Source: Streptococcus sp. A12
Lineage (GTDB): Bacteria > Bacillota > Bacilli > Lactobacillales > Streptococcaceae
Direction: 5' to 3'
Length of the DNA: 31,470 bases
Assembly: GCF_905372335.1 (NCBI RefSeq)
Contig: NZ_CAJPOU010000018.1
Span: 1 to 31,470, forward strand
In this document: positions 21,703 to 31,431 of the stretch, one piece after another
Layout: every line of letters begins with the position of its first letter
Position numbering within the stretch: position 1 is the first letter of the stretch
Translations under genes and position numbers: made by a program
The notes under the pieces: generated by a model
The model's database searches: none
Seen by the model: only the letters and a program-made list of their open reading frames with translations
Told to the model about the DNA's origin: nothing

Positions 21703-22010
21703 AAAGTTTCTGAGACTATAATAAAGTATTTGCTAAGGGATGGTAAAAATAAGGCTGTTTATTAACTCGATGAAGATGGTGTAGTTAGTGGTCTTTAGGA
21801 GATATACTTGTCAGACGGATAGTTTCTATTCATTAAAATTTGTATTCAAACAAGCCTAACAATACGTTTGAATATTACGATAATTCGTGATAAACTAAAA
21901 TAGTTGGATTCTATAGATATTTTGATAGTATTTATCATTTTTGGTGAGTAGTGGTCACCTTTTTAAATCTGGAAATTCACTATTTTTTTAATATAGAAAG
22001 CAGAGATGAA
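21703..22010. other. Non-coding gap before essA
   Basis: No gene seen. A possible essA promoter is TTGGAT (21904-21909) with TAGTAT (21926-21931), 16-bp spacer. A short stretch at 21766-21798 reads LDEDGVVSGL between stop codons and may be the remnant of a lost gene. Confidence 0.35.
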
Positions 22011-22493
22011 GTGTTGAAAAAAGTCAGTCAATTGTTTTTGCTACTGATGCTGTTATTTTATTCAGGAAGTACTGTTCATGCTAAAGATGGTGAGCTGGAA
22101 TTAAAAACAGACTCAGTGACGCAGAAGAAGCAGCGTTCTCAAGGTAATGAGATTGAGCACATGTACGCTCCGAACTTGTTCATGGATCGAATAGAGCAAG
22201 AGGCGACAAAAAATAAGACAAACGCACAAGAAATCATTAAAATTGCTAATCAATCAAATTTCAGCAAGAGGGAAGTGTCGAGCGGAGATGGGGTAGATAC
22301 GAAAGCCTATCGTCAGACTCTATTTCAAAATTACCAGGTTGCTGATAATATCAAGGTAGATAGACAAGAATCGGGAACAACGATGATCTGGTCAATTCTT
22401 GGTATAGTCTTGTTTATTGTGGCAATGCTATTAAGTGGCATTTATTTAGGAAGGATTTTTCATGGGGGAAGACTATTTAAACGCAACGATTAG
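22011..22493 (+). CDS. essA: EssA, T7SSb membrane protein
   Basis: 160 residues from a GTG at 22011; TTG at 22014 is equally possible. The frame is open further upstream, but those residues (HYFFNIESRDE) are not part of a signal sequence. From here the protein has a classic N-terminal signal (KKVSQLFLLLMLLFYSGSTVHA), a hydrophilic extracytoplasmic region and one C-terminal helix (about 124-145, MIWSILGIVLFIVAMLLSG) with a basic cytoplasmic end. This is the layout of EssA (about 150 residues in S. aureus), an essential core component of the channel complex. The end overlaps esaB by 32 bases, showing tight coupling in the essA-esaB-essB-essC operon. Confidence 0.8.
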   Translation: MLKKVSQLFLLLMLLFYSGSTVHAKDGELELKTDSVTQKKQRSQGNEIEHMYAPNLFMDRIEQEATKNKTNAQEIIKIANQSNFSKREVSSGDGVDTKAYRQTLFQNYQVADNIKVDRQESGTTMIWSILGIVLFIVAMLLSGIYLGRIFHGGRLFKRND

Positions 22494-22716
22494 ATATAAG
22501 GATAAGGAAATAGATATTCGATTTTCTAAGACCTTATCTTTACAAGAAGTCAAGGAGTTAATGTGTTCAAATGATCTAGATAAGCTATTGTCTCTTCGTC
22601 AAAGCAATTGGTATTTAGATGTTCAAGGAAAGCTATTGCGGATAGAGCAACATAGAGCGTTGAAGGAGTATCCGTTAGGAAATGGAGACGTGCTGGAGGT
22701 AATCATAAATGACTGA
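22462..22716 (+). CDS. esaB: EsaB (YukD-like, ubiquitin fold)
   Basis: 84 residues, close to the 80 of S. aureus EsaB. The pattern is a beta-grasp fold: NATIRYKDKEIDIRFSKTLSLQEVKELM, then WYLDVQGKLLRIEQHRAL and the closing strand GNGDVLEVI. It is a small cytoplasmic protein needed for T7SSb activity. It begins inside essA (32-base overlap) and ends eight bases inside essB. Confidence 0.88.
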   Translation: MGEDYLNATIRYKDKEIDIRFSKTLSLQEVKELMCSNDLDKLLSLRQSNWYLDVQGKLLRIEQHRALKEYPLGNGDVLEVIIND

Positions 22717-23845
22717 CAAAATTGATATTAAACATAGTAAGGAAAAGGTTAAGGTCGTTTTGGCACCAAGCCATTTTTCTAGACAAAAACTAGCAACTAT
22801 TGAAAACTATTTGGATGCGACAGTGACATTAGAAGAGAATGGTTTCTTAACTCTATTGTATGATAAGCCAAACTTTTCCTATAGTCTGAAAGATCTTATC
22901 GCTGAAGAAATGACCGAGGTCAAACGTTTGGAATTGGCTCAAAAGATGGAGTCAATCACTTTTTCTGAGCATAGCTTTAAGGTTCCTTACATTCATCCAA
23001 AAAATATCTTTTTACAAGGAAGTGTCATCAAAATTCTTCATTATGGTTTAGAAGGAATTATGAATCCAATTCCCTATACTTCAGAGACTTTCTTGATGAA
23101 CTACAAAGCTCTGGTTGTCTCTATTCTTCGACCAAAGCTTGATTTTGAGCTTTTGGTGAATGGTATCTCGGCTATTAGTGACTCACTAGTACAAGATATC
23201 ATCGCCTGTAAGACATATGATGAAGTTGTAAAATATATCAATGAAGCGTATGACAAGGCCTATCAAGAAGAAAAGAAGACCAAGATCGTAGTCTCAAAAA
23301 GAAATTGGCGTATTTTTTCCATTGGAATGGGAATTTTTTCTGTAGCGACGATTACGTTAGGCGCTTTCGCAGCATATTTTTATTTTTGGTCTATTCCTGT
23401 TCAGAAAGCAACTGTCAGTGCACAGAGTCAGTTTATCTCTAAACACTATGATGATGTGGCCGATGAATTACAAGAATTCAAGGTGAATCGCTTAGGGAAG
23501 GAAGCGAAATATGTTTTAGCCTCTTCCTACGTTCACTTAGATGACTTATCTGAGGAGCAGAAATCAAGTGTTTTGAATACAATTACTCCATCTAGCGAAG
23601 AGAATCTGTTAGATTATTGGATCTATCTTGGAAGGGGAGACTATAAAAAATCTCTCGATTTAGCTCAGAATATTGGAGATGATCAGTTGACCCTCCATGC
23701 CTATACGAATTTGTATGAACAGACCCGTGAGGATAAAAACATGAAGGGTGCGGACAAACAAAAGAAATTGAGTGAATATCGTAAGGAAATTGAAGAGCTC
23801 TCTAAAAAACTAGGGGTAAAAGTGGGTAACGAAAAAGATGAGTAG
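22709..23845 (+). CDS. essB: EssB (pseudokinase-like T7SSb component)
   Basis: 378 residues. The N-terminal cytoplasmic part (about 1-195) has the pseudokinase-like fold of the YukC/EssB family, without catalytic motifs; one helix spans 202-227 (FSIGMGIFSVATITLGAF); the extracytoplasmic C-terminal half is helical and ends in a charged coiled segment. EssB homodimers contact EssC and EsaB in the export complex. It overlaps esaB and essC by eight bases each. In S. aureus EssB is about 444 residues; the shorter C-terminus here is usual for streptococcal forms as far as I recall. Confidence 0.9.
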   Translation: MTDKIDIKHSKEKVKVVLAPSHFSRQKLATIENYLDATVTLEENGFLTLLYDKPNFSYSLKDLIAEEMTEVKRLELAQKMESITFSEHSFKVPYIHPKNIFLQGSVIKILHYGLEGIMNPIPYTSETFLMNYKALVVSILRPKLDFELLVNGISAISDSLVQDIIACKTYDEVVKYINEAYDKAYQEEKKTKIVVSKRNWRIFSIGMGIFSVATITLGAFAAYFYFWSIPVQKATVSAQSQFISKHYDDVADELQEFKVNRLGKEAKYVLASSYVHLDDLSEEQKSSVLNTITPSSEENLLDYWIYLGRGDYKKSLDLAQNIGDDQLTLHAYTNLYEQTREDKNMKGADKQKKLSEYRKEIEELSKKLGVKVGNEKDE

Positions 23846-26800
23846 GGAAAATAATAAATTATTTAACAATACAGAAAAGGATCCGACAGCTAGTGGTATG
23901 TTGGATCAAATCAAAGTAGTTATATTTGGTGATAGATTTTCTTTGCTCACTTTTACAGAGGGAGACAGTGCTGAAGACCAAGGACTTTCTTTCAACGTAA
24001 AGAATGGTAAGATATACTCTAATGGACAGGAGTTAGCTACGGGGAAAAACATCATTGGAACGAAGACGGTCTATGTACTGGACGAAGGGCAGAATATTTT
24101 TGTCAGTTATATGTCGCCTCCGGCTGAGGATTTTGTCATCTCAAAAGAGAAAGAGTCAGATCTCAAAATTCAATCAAATACCTATGTCCTATTTTCCAAC
24201 GGTAAAGTGTACGTCTATCCAAATGGCAATGTTTTCTATCTAAATGACCAATTGGGTACTGCTGATGTGATTGCTGATTTTAAACAAGGGGATAGTCTTT
24301 TTGTCGAGAACTACCTTGTAGAATTTTTAGAGGATCAGTGGAAAATTTCCTCATTTGTGGAAAAACCACATTTTAACAGCCAAACCGTATTATTAAAAGC
24401 TAAAAGCTCTATCTATCCTGCCAATTTCCCAGTTTATCGGCGGAGTCCGCGTGTGCTACCTACTATCTACGATAAGAGACAGAGAATTGAAAAGCCCAAG
24501 AATCCACCGACAAAACCCAAAAATGCGATTTGGCGAGCAATCGTTCCTCCTATTGGGATGGTAGCTCTTTCTGGATTAGTAGTAGTTTTAATGGGAAGAA
24601 ATGCTATTATGATGCTGAGCATGGGGGGGATGAGTATCCTTACCGCGGCTTTCTCCATTACAAGCTATTTTTCTGATAAGAAAGAGTACAAACAAAAGAA
24701 GATTTCAAGGGTTGAAGATTATGAGTCGTACTTATTGAAGCAAGTATCTACTCTGCAAAAACACTATGCAGAAGAGAAGAAAATCCTTTTTTATCAGCAA
24801 CCGAATATAGAAACGTTGATTGAAATGATCAAGCATTACGATGAACGTCTTTATGAACGCTTGCCTTTCAATGAAGATTTCATGACGGTTTCACTAGGAT
24901 TGGGTGAGATGGATAGCCAGCTTCAAATTGATTATCAAACGGACTATTTAACCAAAGATAAATTAACTATATTTTCTCAAGATTTATTAAAGACCTATGA
25001 GAAACAAAAGGGAGTTCCTGTCACCACTACACTGGCTGAAAATATTGTCGGACTTGTGGCTAAACACGATATGGGGCAGTTGTTCATTCAGCAAATTTTG
25101 TTGCAAATTGCTGCTTTTCACTCTTATCATGATGTGATCTTTGTTAATTTGAGCTCCCAAGAAGATTATGATCAAATTTGGAAGAAATGGAGATTTTTAC
25201 CTCATTTTCTATTACCAATGATTAATGTTCGTGGATTTGTTCATGATGATCGGACAAAGGATGCTGTGCTGACAAGTCTGTATCAAGTACTGCAGTCTCG
25301 TTTTCAAGAAGCTGACCAAAAGAAGAGGACCTTTTTGCCTCAAATCGTAATTGTCATTTCAGATGATCGATTGTTATCTGGACATGCGATTAATGAGAGC
25401 CTTTCAAGGCCGGACTTGTCTTCCTTTGGGGTGACAGTTATTTGGGTTAAAGAAAGTCGGCGTCAATTACCGGAGACGGTTACCACACTAATTGATTTGA
25501 AAAATGGAGATACCGCTACATTAATCAATAACAGGGGGCTATATGTTAATCAAGATTTCACTCCCTACCCTATGAATATTGATTACGAGCCAGCTATTCG
25601 TCATCTAAGCAACCTTATTCATGAGGAAACGCAGAAGAATGCGCTCCCTGATGCAATTACTTTCTTCGAGCTTTATAATGTAGAACATGTTTATGATTTG
25701 AATATTGCCAGTCGATGGGTCAATGGTGATACGTCTAAGAGCTTGGCAGTTCCACTTGGAGTACGTGGTAAGGATGATATTGTCCAATTAAACTTGCATG
25801 AACGTGCTCATGGGCCCCATGGTCTTGTGGCGGGTACAACGGGATCAGGTAAGTCTGAAATTCTGCAGTCTTATATGCTGTCGTTAGCATTGAATTTTAG
25901 TCCAGAAGATATTGGCTTCCTTCCAATTGACTTTAAAGGTGGGGGGATGGCAAACTTATTTAAAGATTTACCGCATCTATTGGGTGTCATCACGAACTTA
26001 GATGGAGCAGGGATTCAACGTGCCCTGGCTTCAATTAGAGCTGAGTTGCAAAAACGTCAACGTCTATTTGGAAGATATGGAGTCAACCATATTAATGGCT
26101 ATACCAAATTATACAAAGAGGGACGTTCAGGATCCGAGGGAGACTTCCCTACAGAGCCACTGCCTCATCTATTCCTGATCTCGGATGAATTCGCTGAGTT
26201 AAAGCAAAATGAACCGGAATTTATGACGGAGCTGGTATCAGCGGCACGTATTGGACGTTCTTTGGGAATTCACTTGATTCTTGCTACTCAAAAACCTTCT
26301 GGGGTTGTCAATGACCAAATCTGGTCTAACTCTCGTTTTAAATTAGCATTGAAAGTTGCGGAAAAAGCTGATTCAAATGAAATTATCAAAACTCCAGATG
26401 CTGCAAGTATTACTCAGCCAGGTCGTGCCTATTTACAAGTCGGCAATAACGAAATTTATGAGCTATTCCAATCAGCTTGGAGTGGTGCGCGCTATGCACC
26501 TACAGTGAAATCACGAACAGAAGAAGTTGATAATCGAATTTGGTTGATCAATGAGCTGGGACAATATGAACTTGCAACGACAGATCTCTCTTACTTAGAA
26601 GAAGAAACTGTAAGTATTGATCCTAATGCTGACGAAACGGAACTTGATGCAGTTGTTGAGTATATCGCACAATATGCAAAGAGTATCGACCTTCGTATGC
26701 CAACAAAACCGTGGTTACCTCCTCTTAAAGATGAGATTACCTCACCACTTTTAGTTCCAAAATGGACAGAACATAAACTCCATAAGGCTCCTTTTGCTCT

Positions 26801-28277
26801 AATGGATGTACCTTCAGAGCAAGCGCAACATGTGTTAGAGTTTGATCTGGAAGAATTCAGTCATAGTATCATTTATGCTTCACCAGGATTTGGTAAATCT
26901 CAAGCGCTTCAAACGCTAGTCATGAACTTCGCTCGATTGAATAGTCCAGCTCAGATGCATTTCAATTTATTTGATTTTGGAACCAATGGGCTATTCCCGT
27001 TGAAAGGATTGCCACATGTAGCGGATATCGTCAATTTAGATGATTCAGAAAAATTATTGAAGTTCTTGAAGGCTTTACAGAAGGAAATCCAAAAACGTCG
27101 AGATCTATTGGCTGAATATGGCGTCACTTCCATTGAACAATATGAGCAAAAGACTGGTCAGTCTTTACCATTTATTTTAAATATTGTAGATTCATATGAT
27201 ACCGTTCGTGATCATCCTTTGGAAAGCTCTATTGAGTCAGCTTTCCATCAGGTGCTTCGAGAAGGGGCAAGCTTAGGAATTTATTTGATTGTCACAGTCC
27301 TTCGGAATACGACAATGAAGTTAAGTATGCGAAGCAACTTTGCTACTCAATTTGTCTTATACTTGGTAGATAAGGATTCCAAGAAAGATTTGATTGGCTT
27401 TGATGCTCTTGCTGATCAAGTAATCCCTGGTCGTGGTCAGATTCGATTTGATGAACCAATTCGATTCCAAGTTTATCTTGCAACTGAGGGTGGTTCAAAT
27501 CTTGAACGATTGCAAAGTCTTGAAACTGCTATTGAATCAATGGATCAAGCATGGGATGGACCTCGACCAGAAGCTGTTCCGATGCTTGCAAATGAAATCA
27601 CGTTTGAAACATTTGAAGACGATCCTGCTGTTCATAGTGAACGTCAATTATTCAATATTCCAATTGGTTATGATAAAGAAACAACATTGCTTCGCTCGAT
27701 CGAACCAATGAATTATGACTTTATCCTGTTGATGGACGATACACCTTCTCAGACGTATAGTCTGGAGCGGACGCTATTATCTGCGTTTTCAGCCTTTTCT
27801 GGAAAAGTCAATCGCGTAGTGGTAGACACCGACGGACGATTTACTGGAATGAATGACTACTTTGATACTATCATTGAGGAAGCTACGATGGGTCAATTCC
27901 TTAATGAGCTATTAGGAATTATTCAATCAGGTATGCGTAGAGAACAACCGATGTTTGTTTATCTGCCTGATATTAACTTAACTGGCGACAAGATTATGCT
28001 GACGGATAAAGATGTCAATACTTTATTTACAAAATCATCAGCGGTAAACATTCATTTGATTTTCCATGGTTACCAAAGTGGTATCGTTACTAAATTTACA
28101 CCATTCTTCAAGAGATTACGACAAAATGTCCCAATGGGAACTTTTGGTACCACCTTTAATGAGCAAAAAGTGGTTCCTGGTCGTACTAAATACAATGAAC
28201 CATTGGTGGAACTCAATGAGACTCAGCTATTTATTGGTAGGGATGTGTACCGTCTGAGAATACCACAAGACAAGTAG
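23838..28277 (+). CDS. essC: EssC, FtsK/SpoIIIE-type motor ATPase of T7SSb
   Basis: 1479 residues, the same length as S. aureus EssC. Two N-terminal FHA-like domains (about 1-190) are followed by two membrane helices (about 235-252 and 257-275) and three FtsK-like ATPase domains. D1 is canonical: Walker A GTTGSGKS (666-673) and Walker B ISDE with Asp783-Glu784. D2 has ASPGFGKS (1014-1021), lacking the first Walker A glycine, and NIVDSYD in place of an acidic Walker B pair. D3 has only DDTPSQTYS near 1301-1308, with no lysine, and should not hydrolyse ATP. D3 and the region beyond it recognise effectors in relatives. It is the engine for exporting EsxA and the LXG toxins. Confidence 0.96.
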   Translation: MSRENNKLFNNTEKDPTASGMLDQIKVVIFGDRFSLLTFTEGDSAEDQGLSFNVKNGKIYSNGQELATGKNIIGTKTVYVLDEGQNIFVSYMSPPAEDFVISKEKESDLKIQSNTYVLFSNGKVYVYPNGNVFYLNDQLGTADVIADFKQGDSLFVENYLVEFLEDQWKISSFVEKPHFNSQTVLLKAKSSIYPANFPVYRRSPRVLPTIYDKRQRIEKPKNPPTKPKNAIWRAIVPPIGMVALSGLVVVLMGRNAIMMLSMGGMSILTAAFSITSYFSDKKEYKQKKISRVEDYESYLLKQVSTLQKHYAEEKKILFYQQPNIETLIEMIKHYDERLYERLPFNEDFMTVSLGLGEMDSQLQIDYQTDYLTKDKLTIFSQDLLKTYEKQKGVPVTTTLAENIVGLVAKHDMGQLFIQQILLQIAAFHSYHDVIFVNLSSQEDYDQIWKKWRFLPHFLLPMINVRGFVHDDRTKDAVLTSLYQVLQSRFQEADQKKRTFLPQIVIVISDDRLLSGHAINESLSRPDLSSFGVTVIWVKESRRQLPETVTTLIDLKNGDTATLINNRGLYVNQDFTPYPMNIDYEPAIRHLSNLIHEETQKNALPDAITFFELYNVEHVYDLNIASRWVNGDTSKSLAVPLGVRGKDDIVQLNLHERAHGPHGLVAGTTGSGKSEILQSYMLSLALNFSPEDIGFLPIDFKGGGMANLFKDLPHLLGVITNLDGAGIQRALASIRAELQKRQRLFGRYGVNHINGYTKLYKEGRSGSEGDFPTEPLPHLFLISDEFAELKQNEPEFMTELVSAARIGRSLGIHLILATQKPSGVVNDQIWSNSRFKLALKVAEKADSNEIIKTPDAASITQPGRAYLQVGNNEIYELFQSAWSGARYAPTVKSRTEEVDNRIWLINELGQYELATTDLSYLEEETVSIDPNADETELDAVVEYIAQYAKSIDLRMPTKPWLPPLKDEITSPLLVPKWTEHKLHKAPFALMDVPSEQAQHVLEFDLEEFSHSIIYASPGFGKSQALQTLVMNFARLNSPAQMHFNLFDFGTNGLFPLKGLPHVADIVNLDDSEKLLKFLKALQKEIQKRRDLLAEYGVTSIEQYEQKTGQSLPFILNIVDSYDTVRDHPLESSIESAFHQVLREGASLGIYLIVTVLRNTTMKLSMRSNFATQFVLYLVDKDSKKDLIGFDALADQVIPGRGQIRFDEPIRFQVYLATEGGSNLERLQSLETAIESMDQAWDGPRPEAVPMLANEITFETFEDDPAVHSERQLFNIPIGYDKETTLLRSIEPMNYDFILLMDDTPSQTYSLERTLLSAFSAFSGKVNRVVVDTDGRFTGMNDYFDTIIEEATMGQFLNELLGIIQSGMRREQPMFVYLPDINLTGDKIMLTDKDVNTLFTKSSAVNIHLIFHGYQSGIVTKFTPFFKRLRQNVPMGTFGTTFNEQKVVPGRTKYNEPLVELNETQLFIGRDVYRLRIPQDK

Positions 28278-28309
28278 ATACAGAAAGTTTCTATAAGATT
28301 TTCTGAATG

Positions 28310-28318
28310 TGATATAAT
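28310..28318 (+). promoter_or_regulatory. esaA promoter (extended -10)
   Basis: TG-A-TATAAT with the -10 at 28313-28318, 35 bases after the essC stop. A leader of about 100 bases follows, and AGGAG precedes the esaA ATG. esaA can thus be transcribed apart from essA-essC. Confidence 0.6.
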
Positions 28319-28421
28319 AGAAGAAACTCTACAAGCGATTTTGTTTCTACTGCTTGTGGGGAATAGCATCATTTATATTTTTTGATGATAAGGTAAAATC
28401 ATTTTAGGAGAAAAAGCCATA

Positions 28422-31166
28422 ATGAGTATAAATAAAATTAAAAAATACTTACTTGGAAAAGGGTTGATTATTTTATGTTTGGTGATGACGGTTGCTATTC
28501 TTGCCTATATGGCACAGTCAGATAAACTATCATTTGTTCTTGGAAGTAAGGAAAAGACACACCTTCGTATTGGGATTGTAAACCAGGACGAAGGGGACCA
28601 ACTAAACAATGTTTCCTACAATTTTGGTGAAGATTTTACAAAATTGTTAGCAAAAGATGAAAGTGGAAAAACTAGTTGGAAAGTCATGTCTAGGGACCAA
28701 GCGGAGAGTCAATATAAAGATAATTCGCTAGAGGCAATTATTTATATTCCAAAAGACTTCTCACATAATGTCTTACAGCTGTCTAGTTTTAATCCTGAAA
28801 AGGCTAAAATCACCTATAAAGTAAAAGAATCTGTCAAAAAAGAACAGTCGCTTGAAATGGCTCAGCAAGTAGGAGAATACGTTAACAGCCTAAACCAGGA
28901 AACCATTCGTTTGTACTTTACAAGTGTCATTAATAATCTTGATGATGCTAAAATTCAGATGAATACTATTGTTGGTGATGAGTCAAATATCTATAACTCT
29001 TTGACTACGTCAATCTTACAGCCAGCTGATCAAAGTATAAAATCCTTAGATACGATTCCTTCAATTGCGGAGAGTGTTCAATCTTCTAATAGATCTTTCG
29101 AACAGTCTGTATTAAATTTTAAAACCTCGACTACGGATTTATTAAAAGCAAATGCAGAATCTCTGCTTGGCCAGACTGATTCGATTTCAAAATATAAAGC
29201 AGTGCAATCACAAGTTGCTAATCATAATGCCCAAGTTGCAGGCAATTCTGCTAAGAATCAGTATGACAAAGATAACAATTTGTATCAAAACTTATACAAT
29301 AGTACAAATGATTCTTTAAATATTTTTGGAAATACTGAGATACCGACGGATCCAAATATCCCACCATCTTATTTAGTACAATTATCTCAGCGTATTGATA
29401 ACTACAATCAAAGAATTACTGGTTTCCAAACGCAAGTTACTCAAACTCAGACAGAATTAACAGCGTTAAAGACGTCTCTAGAGGGTTCTCGTACGCAGAT
29501 TTCTCAAAACTACTTTGATGGAACAATTGTAGACACCTCTACTTTGGGAGATAATGAGTCTGATATTACGAAAGCTGTCAGTGCTGGTGTAGATACAAAT
29601 AGTGTAAGAGAAGCATTAGCTAAACAGGTAGTTTCGACTTTATCAAGCTCAGATCGATTGCCTGGAGACTATGACAATCAAGTCAATAGCACCATTGCCT
29701 CCATTAGTGTAAACCCAGCTGACTACGCTAGTCTATTTACTAAACTTAAGGAACTAGGTGCTTTAACAGACGCACAAATCGCTTCATATAATTCTAAATT
29801 AAACTTATTGACACAGTACGCTAGCGTGAAAGGTTCGACTACAGGGTCAATGCCAGGTTATACATTTATAACAGTTGCTAATGATGTATTACCATCAGCT
29901 GACTCAAAAACAGTGACATTGGATAATGTCTATCCAGAAGTAACAACTGAGAAAAGTGGAACAAATAAATACAACGCTACTCCAATTAGTGTTGCAAATG
30001 TTCAAGTTCATGGAGCTAAGTCAGCTACGGTAGTTCCAAGTACAGCGACCATTTCAGATCCAACCCCTATTCAACTACAAATCCAGTATACTCCTGATTA
30101 TGGTCTAAACACGATCTCGTTCGATCTTCAGGTTGGTAGTGAGAAGATACCTATGCAGTACAGCTTCTTCTATGACAAGAATAAGGGTAGTGAAGCTTTG
30201 ATTCAGAGTGATTTATCTACTGTTTTTGAGCAACTTTCTCGAATCGATACGGCGGCAACGACCGTTAAAAATATCTATGGTAGTCCATCCTCGTCCTATG
30301 CTGTTGATGTTGCTAATCCTGCAGGTGACTCTATTGCTAAGATGTATGGAAATATTTCGGCAACTTCTGTGGCCGATAAATTACAACAAAAAGATGTTGA
30401 TCAATATCGGAAATCAGGAATTGACTTATATGTTAAGTTGAGTAGGCAGATAAACCAGCTTCAAGCACAGATAGATTCCCTTCCGCAACTTCAAGGTGCT
30501 GAACTTCCAAATAATTACTTTACAGCCAGTATCAAAGATCTAACTAAATGGTATCAAGCGGCAAGTGCTAAGCTAAAACAAGAATATGAAGAATGGCAGA
30601 AAAATGGTCCAGAACTCATAGAAATTTCTGCAACAAATTCAGGGGATGGCTTAGCAACTAATAAGATCTATACAACTGATGAAAGTAGTGACGGTTTGCT
30701 TGATATTGTTACCAGACTTGCATCAAGTACCAAAAACACATCTGAAACGATTAACTCAAATGGAAGTGTAATCGGTTCTATGGAAACACAATTTAACTCT
30801 TTATCAGAACAGTCTAAAAAAATTCAAGAAGAAGTGAAGCAAGTCCATCAACAAACAGAAATGCTCATAAAGAATCAGAGCAAGAATATTGAAGAGAGCA
30901 CGGAATTTAATAAAAACTTCCAAGGTGTACTTTCAAATGCTCGATCAAATGGAACAGATAACCAAGCAGTTCTTAACTTCTTGGCAAAACCAATTGTAAC
31001 TGAAAAGACTAATCAATCGAGTGTCTTGTCAACTACGCCAATATGGGCCTATCTACTTGTTATTTTGCTTCTAACAAATATTGCTACTGGATTGATGATC
31101 AGAGAGTATTCTCGTCAAAAGAGAGAAGAAGCTGCTGAAAAAGAAGAAGAGGAACACTTTGAATAG
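28422..31166 (+). CDS. esaA: EsaA, extracellular arrow-like T7SSb component (YueB/Pip family)
   Basis: 914 residues. One N-terminal helix (about 13-31, GLIILCLVMTVAILAYMA) is followed by a very long extracellular region rich in Asn, Gln, Ser and Thr with coiled-coil stretches (e.g. SQVANHNAQVAGNSAKNQYD and the segment around 790-830). A single C-terminal helix (about 875-893) precedes a highly charged KREEAAEKEEEEHFE tail. The family includes the phage receptor YueB and EsaA, whose ectodomain projects through the cell wall. Only one C-terminal helix is visible, while the S. aureus protein has several. It is last in the locus, behind its own promoter, not next to esxA as in the staphylococcal order. 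Confidence 0.87.
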   Translation: MSINKIKKYLLGKGLIILCLVMTVAILAYMAQSDKLSFVLGSKEKTHLRIGIVNQDEGDQLNNVSYNFGEDFTKLLAKDESGKTSWKVMSRDQAESQYKDNSLEAIIYIPKDFSHNVLQLSSFNPEKAKITYKVKESVKKEQSLEMAQQVGEYVNSLNQETIRLYFTSVINNLDDAKIQMNTIVGDESNIYNSLTTSILQPADQSIKSLDTIPSIAESVQSSNRSFEQSVLNFKTSTTDLLKANAESLLGQTDSISKYKAVQSQVANHNAQVAGNSAKNQYDKDNNLYQNLYNSTNDSLNIFGNTEIPTDPNIPPSYLVQLSQRIDNYNQRITGFQTQVTQTQTELTALKTSLEGSRTQISQNYFDGTIVDTSTLGDNESDITKAVSAGVDTNSVREALAKQVVSTLSSSDRLPGDYDNQVNSTIASISVNPADYASLFTKLKELGALTDAQIASYNSKLNLLTQYASVKGSTTGSMPGYTFITVANDVLPSADSKTVTLDNVYPEVTTEKSGTNKYNATPISVANVQVHGAKSATVVPSTATISDPTPIQLQIQYTPDYGLNTISFDLQVGSEKIPMQYSFFYDKNKGSEALIQSDLSTVFEQLSRIDTAATTVKNIYGSPSSSYAVDVANPAGDSIAKMYGNISATSVADKLQQKDVDQYRKSGIDLYVKLSRQINQLQAQIDSLPQLQGAELPNNYFTASIKDLTKWYQAASAKLKQEYEEWQKNGPELIEISATNSGDGLATNKIYTTDESSDGLLDIVTRLASSTKNTSETINSNGSVIGSMETQFNSLSEQSKKIQEEVKQVHQQTEMLIKNQSKNIEESTEFNKNFQGVLSNARSNGTDNQAVLNFLAKPIVTEKTNQSSVLSTTPIWAYLLVILLLTNIATGLMIREYSRQKREEAAEKEEEEHFE

Positions 31167-31232
31167 GTGTCATTCTGCTGTCTAAGATTGCTTCTAGATC
31201 AATTGTAGTAGACGATAGAAACTAGATTTTAA

Positions 31233-31270
31233 GAGGCTGGGACAAAAGTCCTAGCCTCTCAATTATTTTT
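31233..31270 (+). terminator. esaA terminator
   Basis: GAGGCTGGGAC (31233-31243) pairs with GTCCTAGCCTC (31248-31258) around AAAA, followed by TCAATTATTTTT. Confidence 0.8.
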
Positions 31271-31273
31271 GGA

Positions 31274-31406
31274 TTGTTGAGAAAGACGCAGTGGTTGAGT
31301 GGGCTCTACTACACTGATTTCATCAGCTTTTACAGCTCTACTCAACTGTGCGGAGGTGGGACGATGAAATCGAATTCTAACGAATTACCGATTTCTGTCC
31401 CACTCT
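31274..31406. repeat. Hairpin-rich streptococcal intergenic repeat
   Basis: Contains a stem pairing GTTGAGT (about 31291-31297) with ACTCAAC (about 31339-31345), and a second stem GTGGGAC...GAAATCG (31356-31372) with CGATTTC...GTCCCAC (31389-31403). I recall closely similar units in intergenic regions of mitis- and sanguinis-group streptococci. The open frame across it is not a gene. Confidence 0.55.
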
Positions 31407-31431
31407 CTCTTTATAATAGAAGGAGTATGGT

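Noticed and set aside
21766..21798. Short coding-like stretch LDEDGVVSGL before essA
   Set aside because: Only ten residues between stop codons; too short to call a pseudogene.
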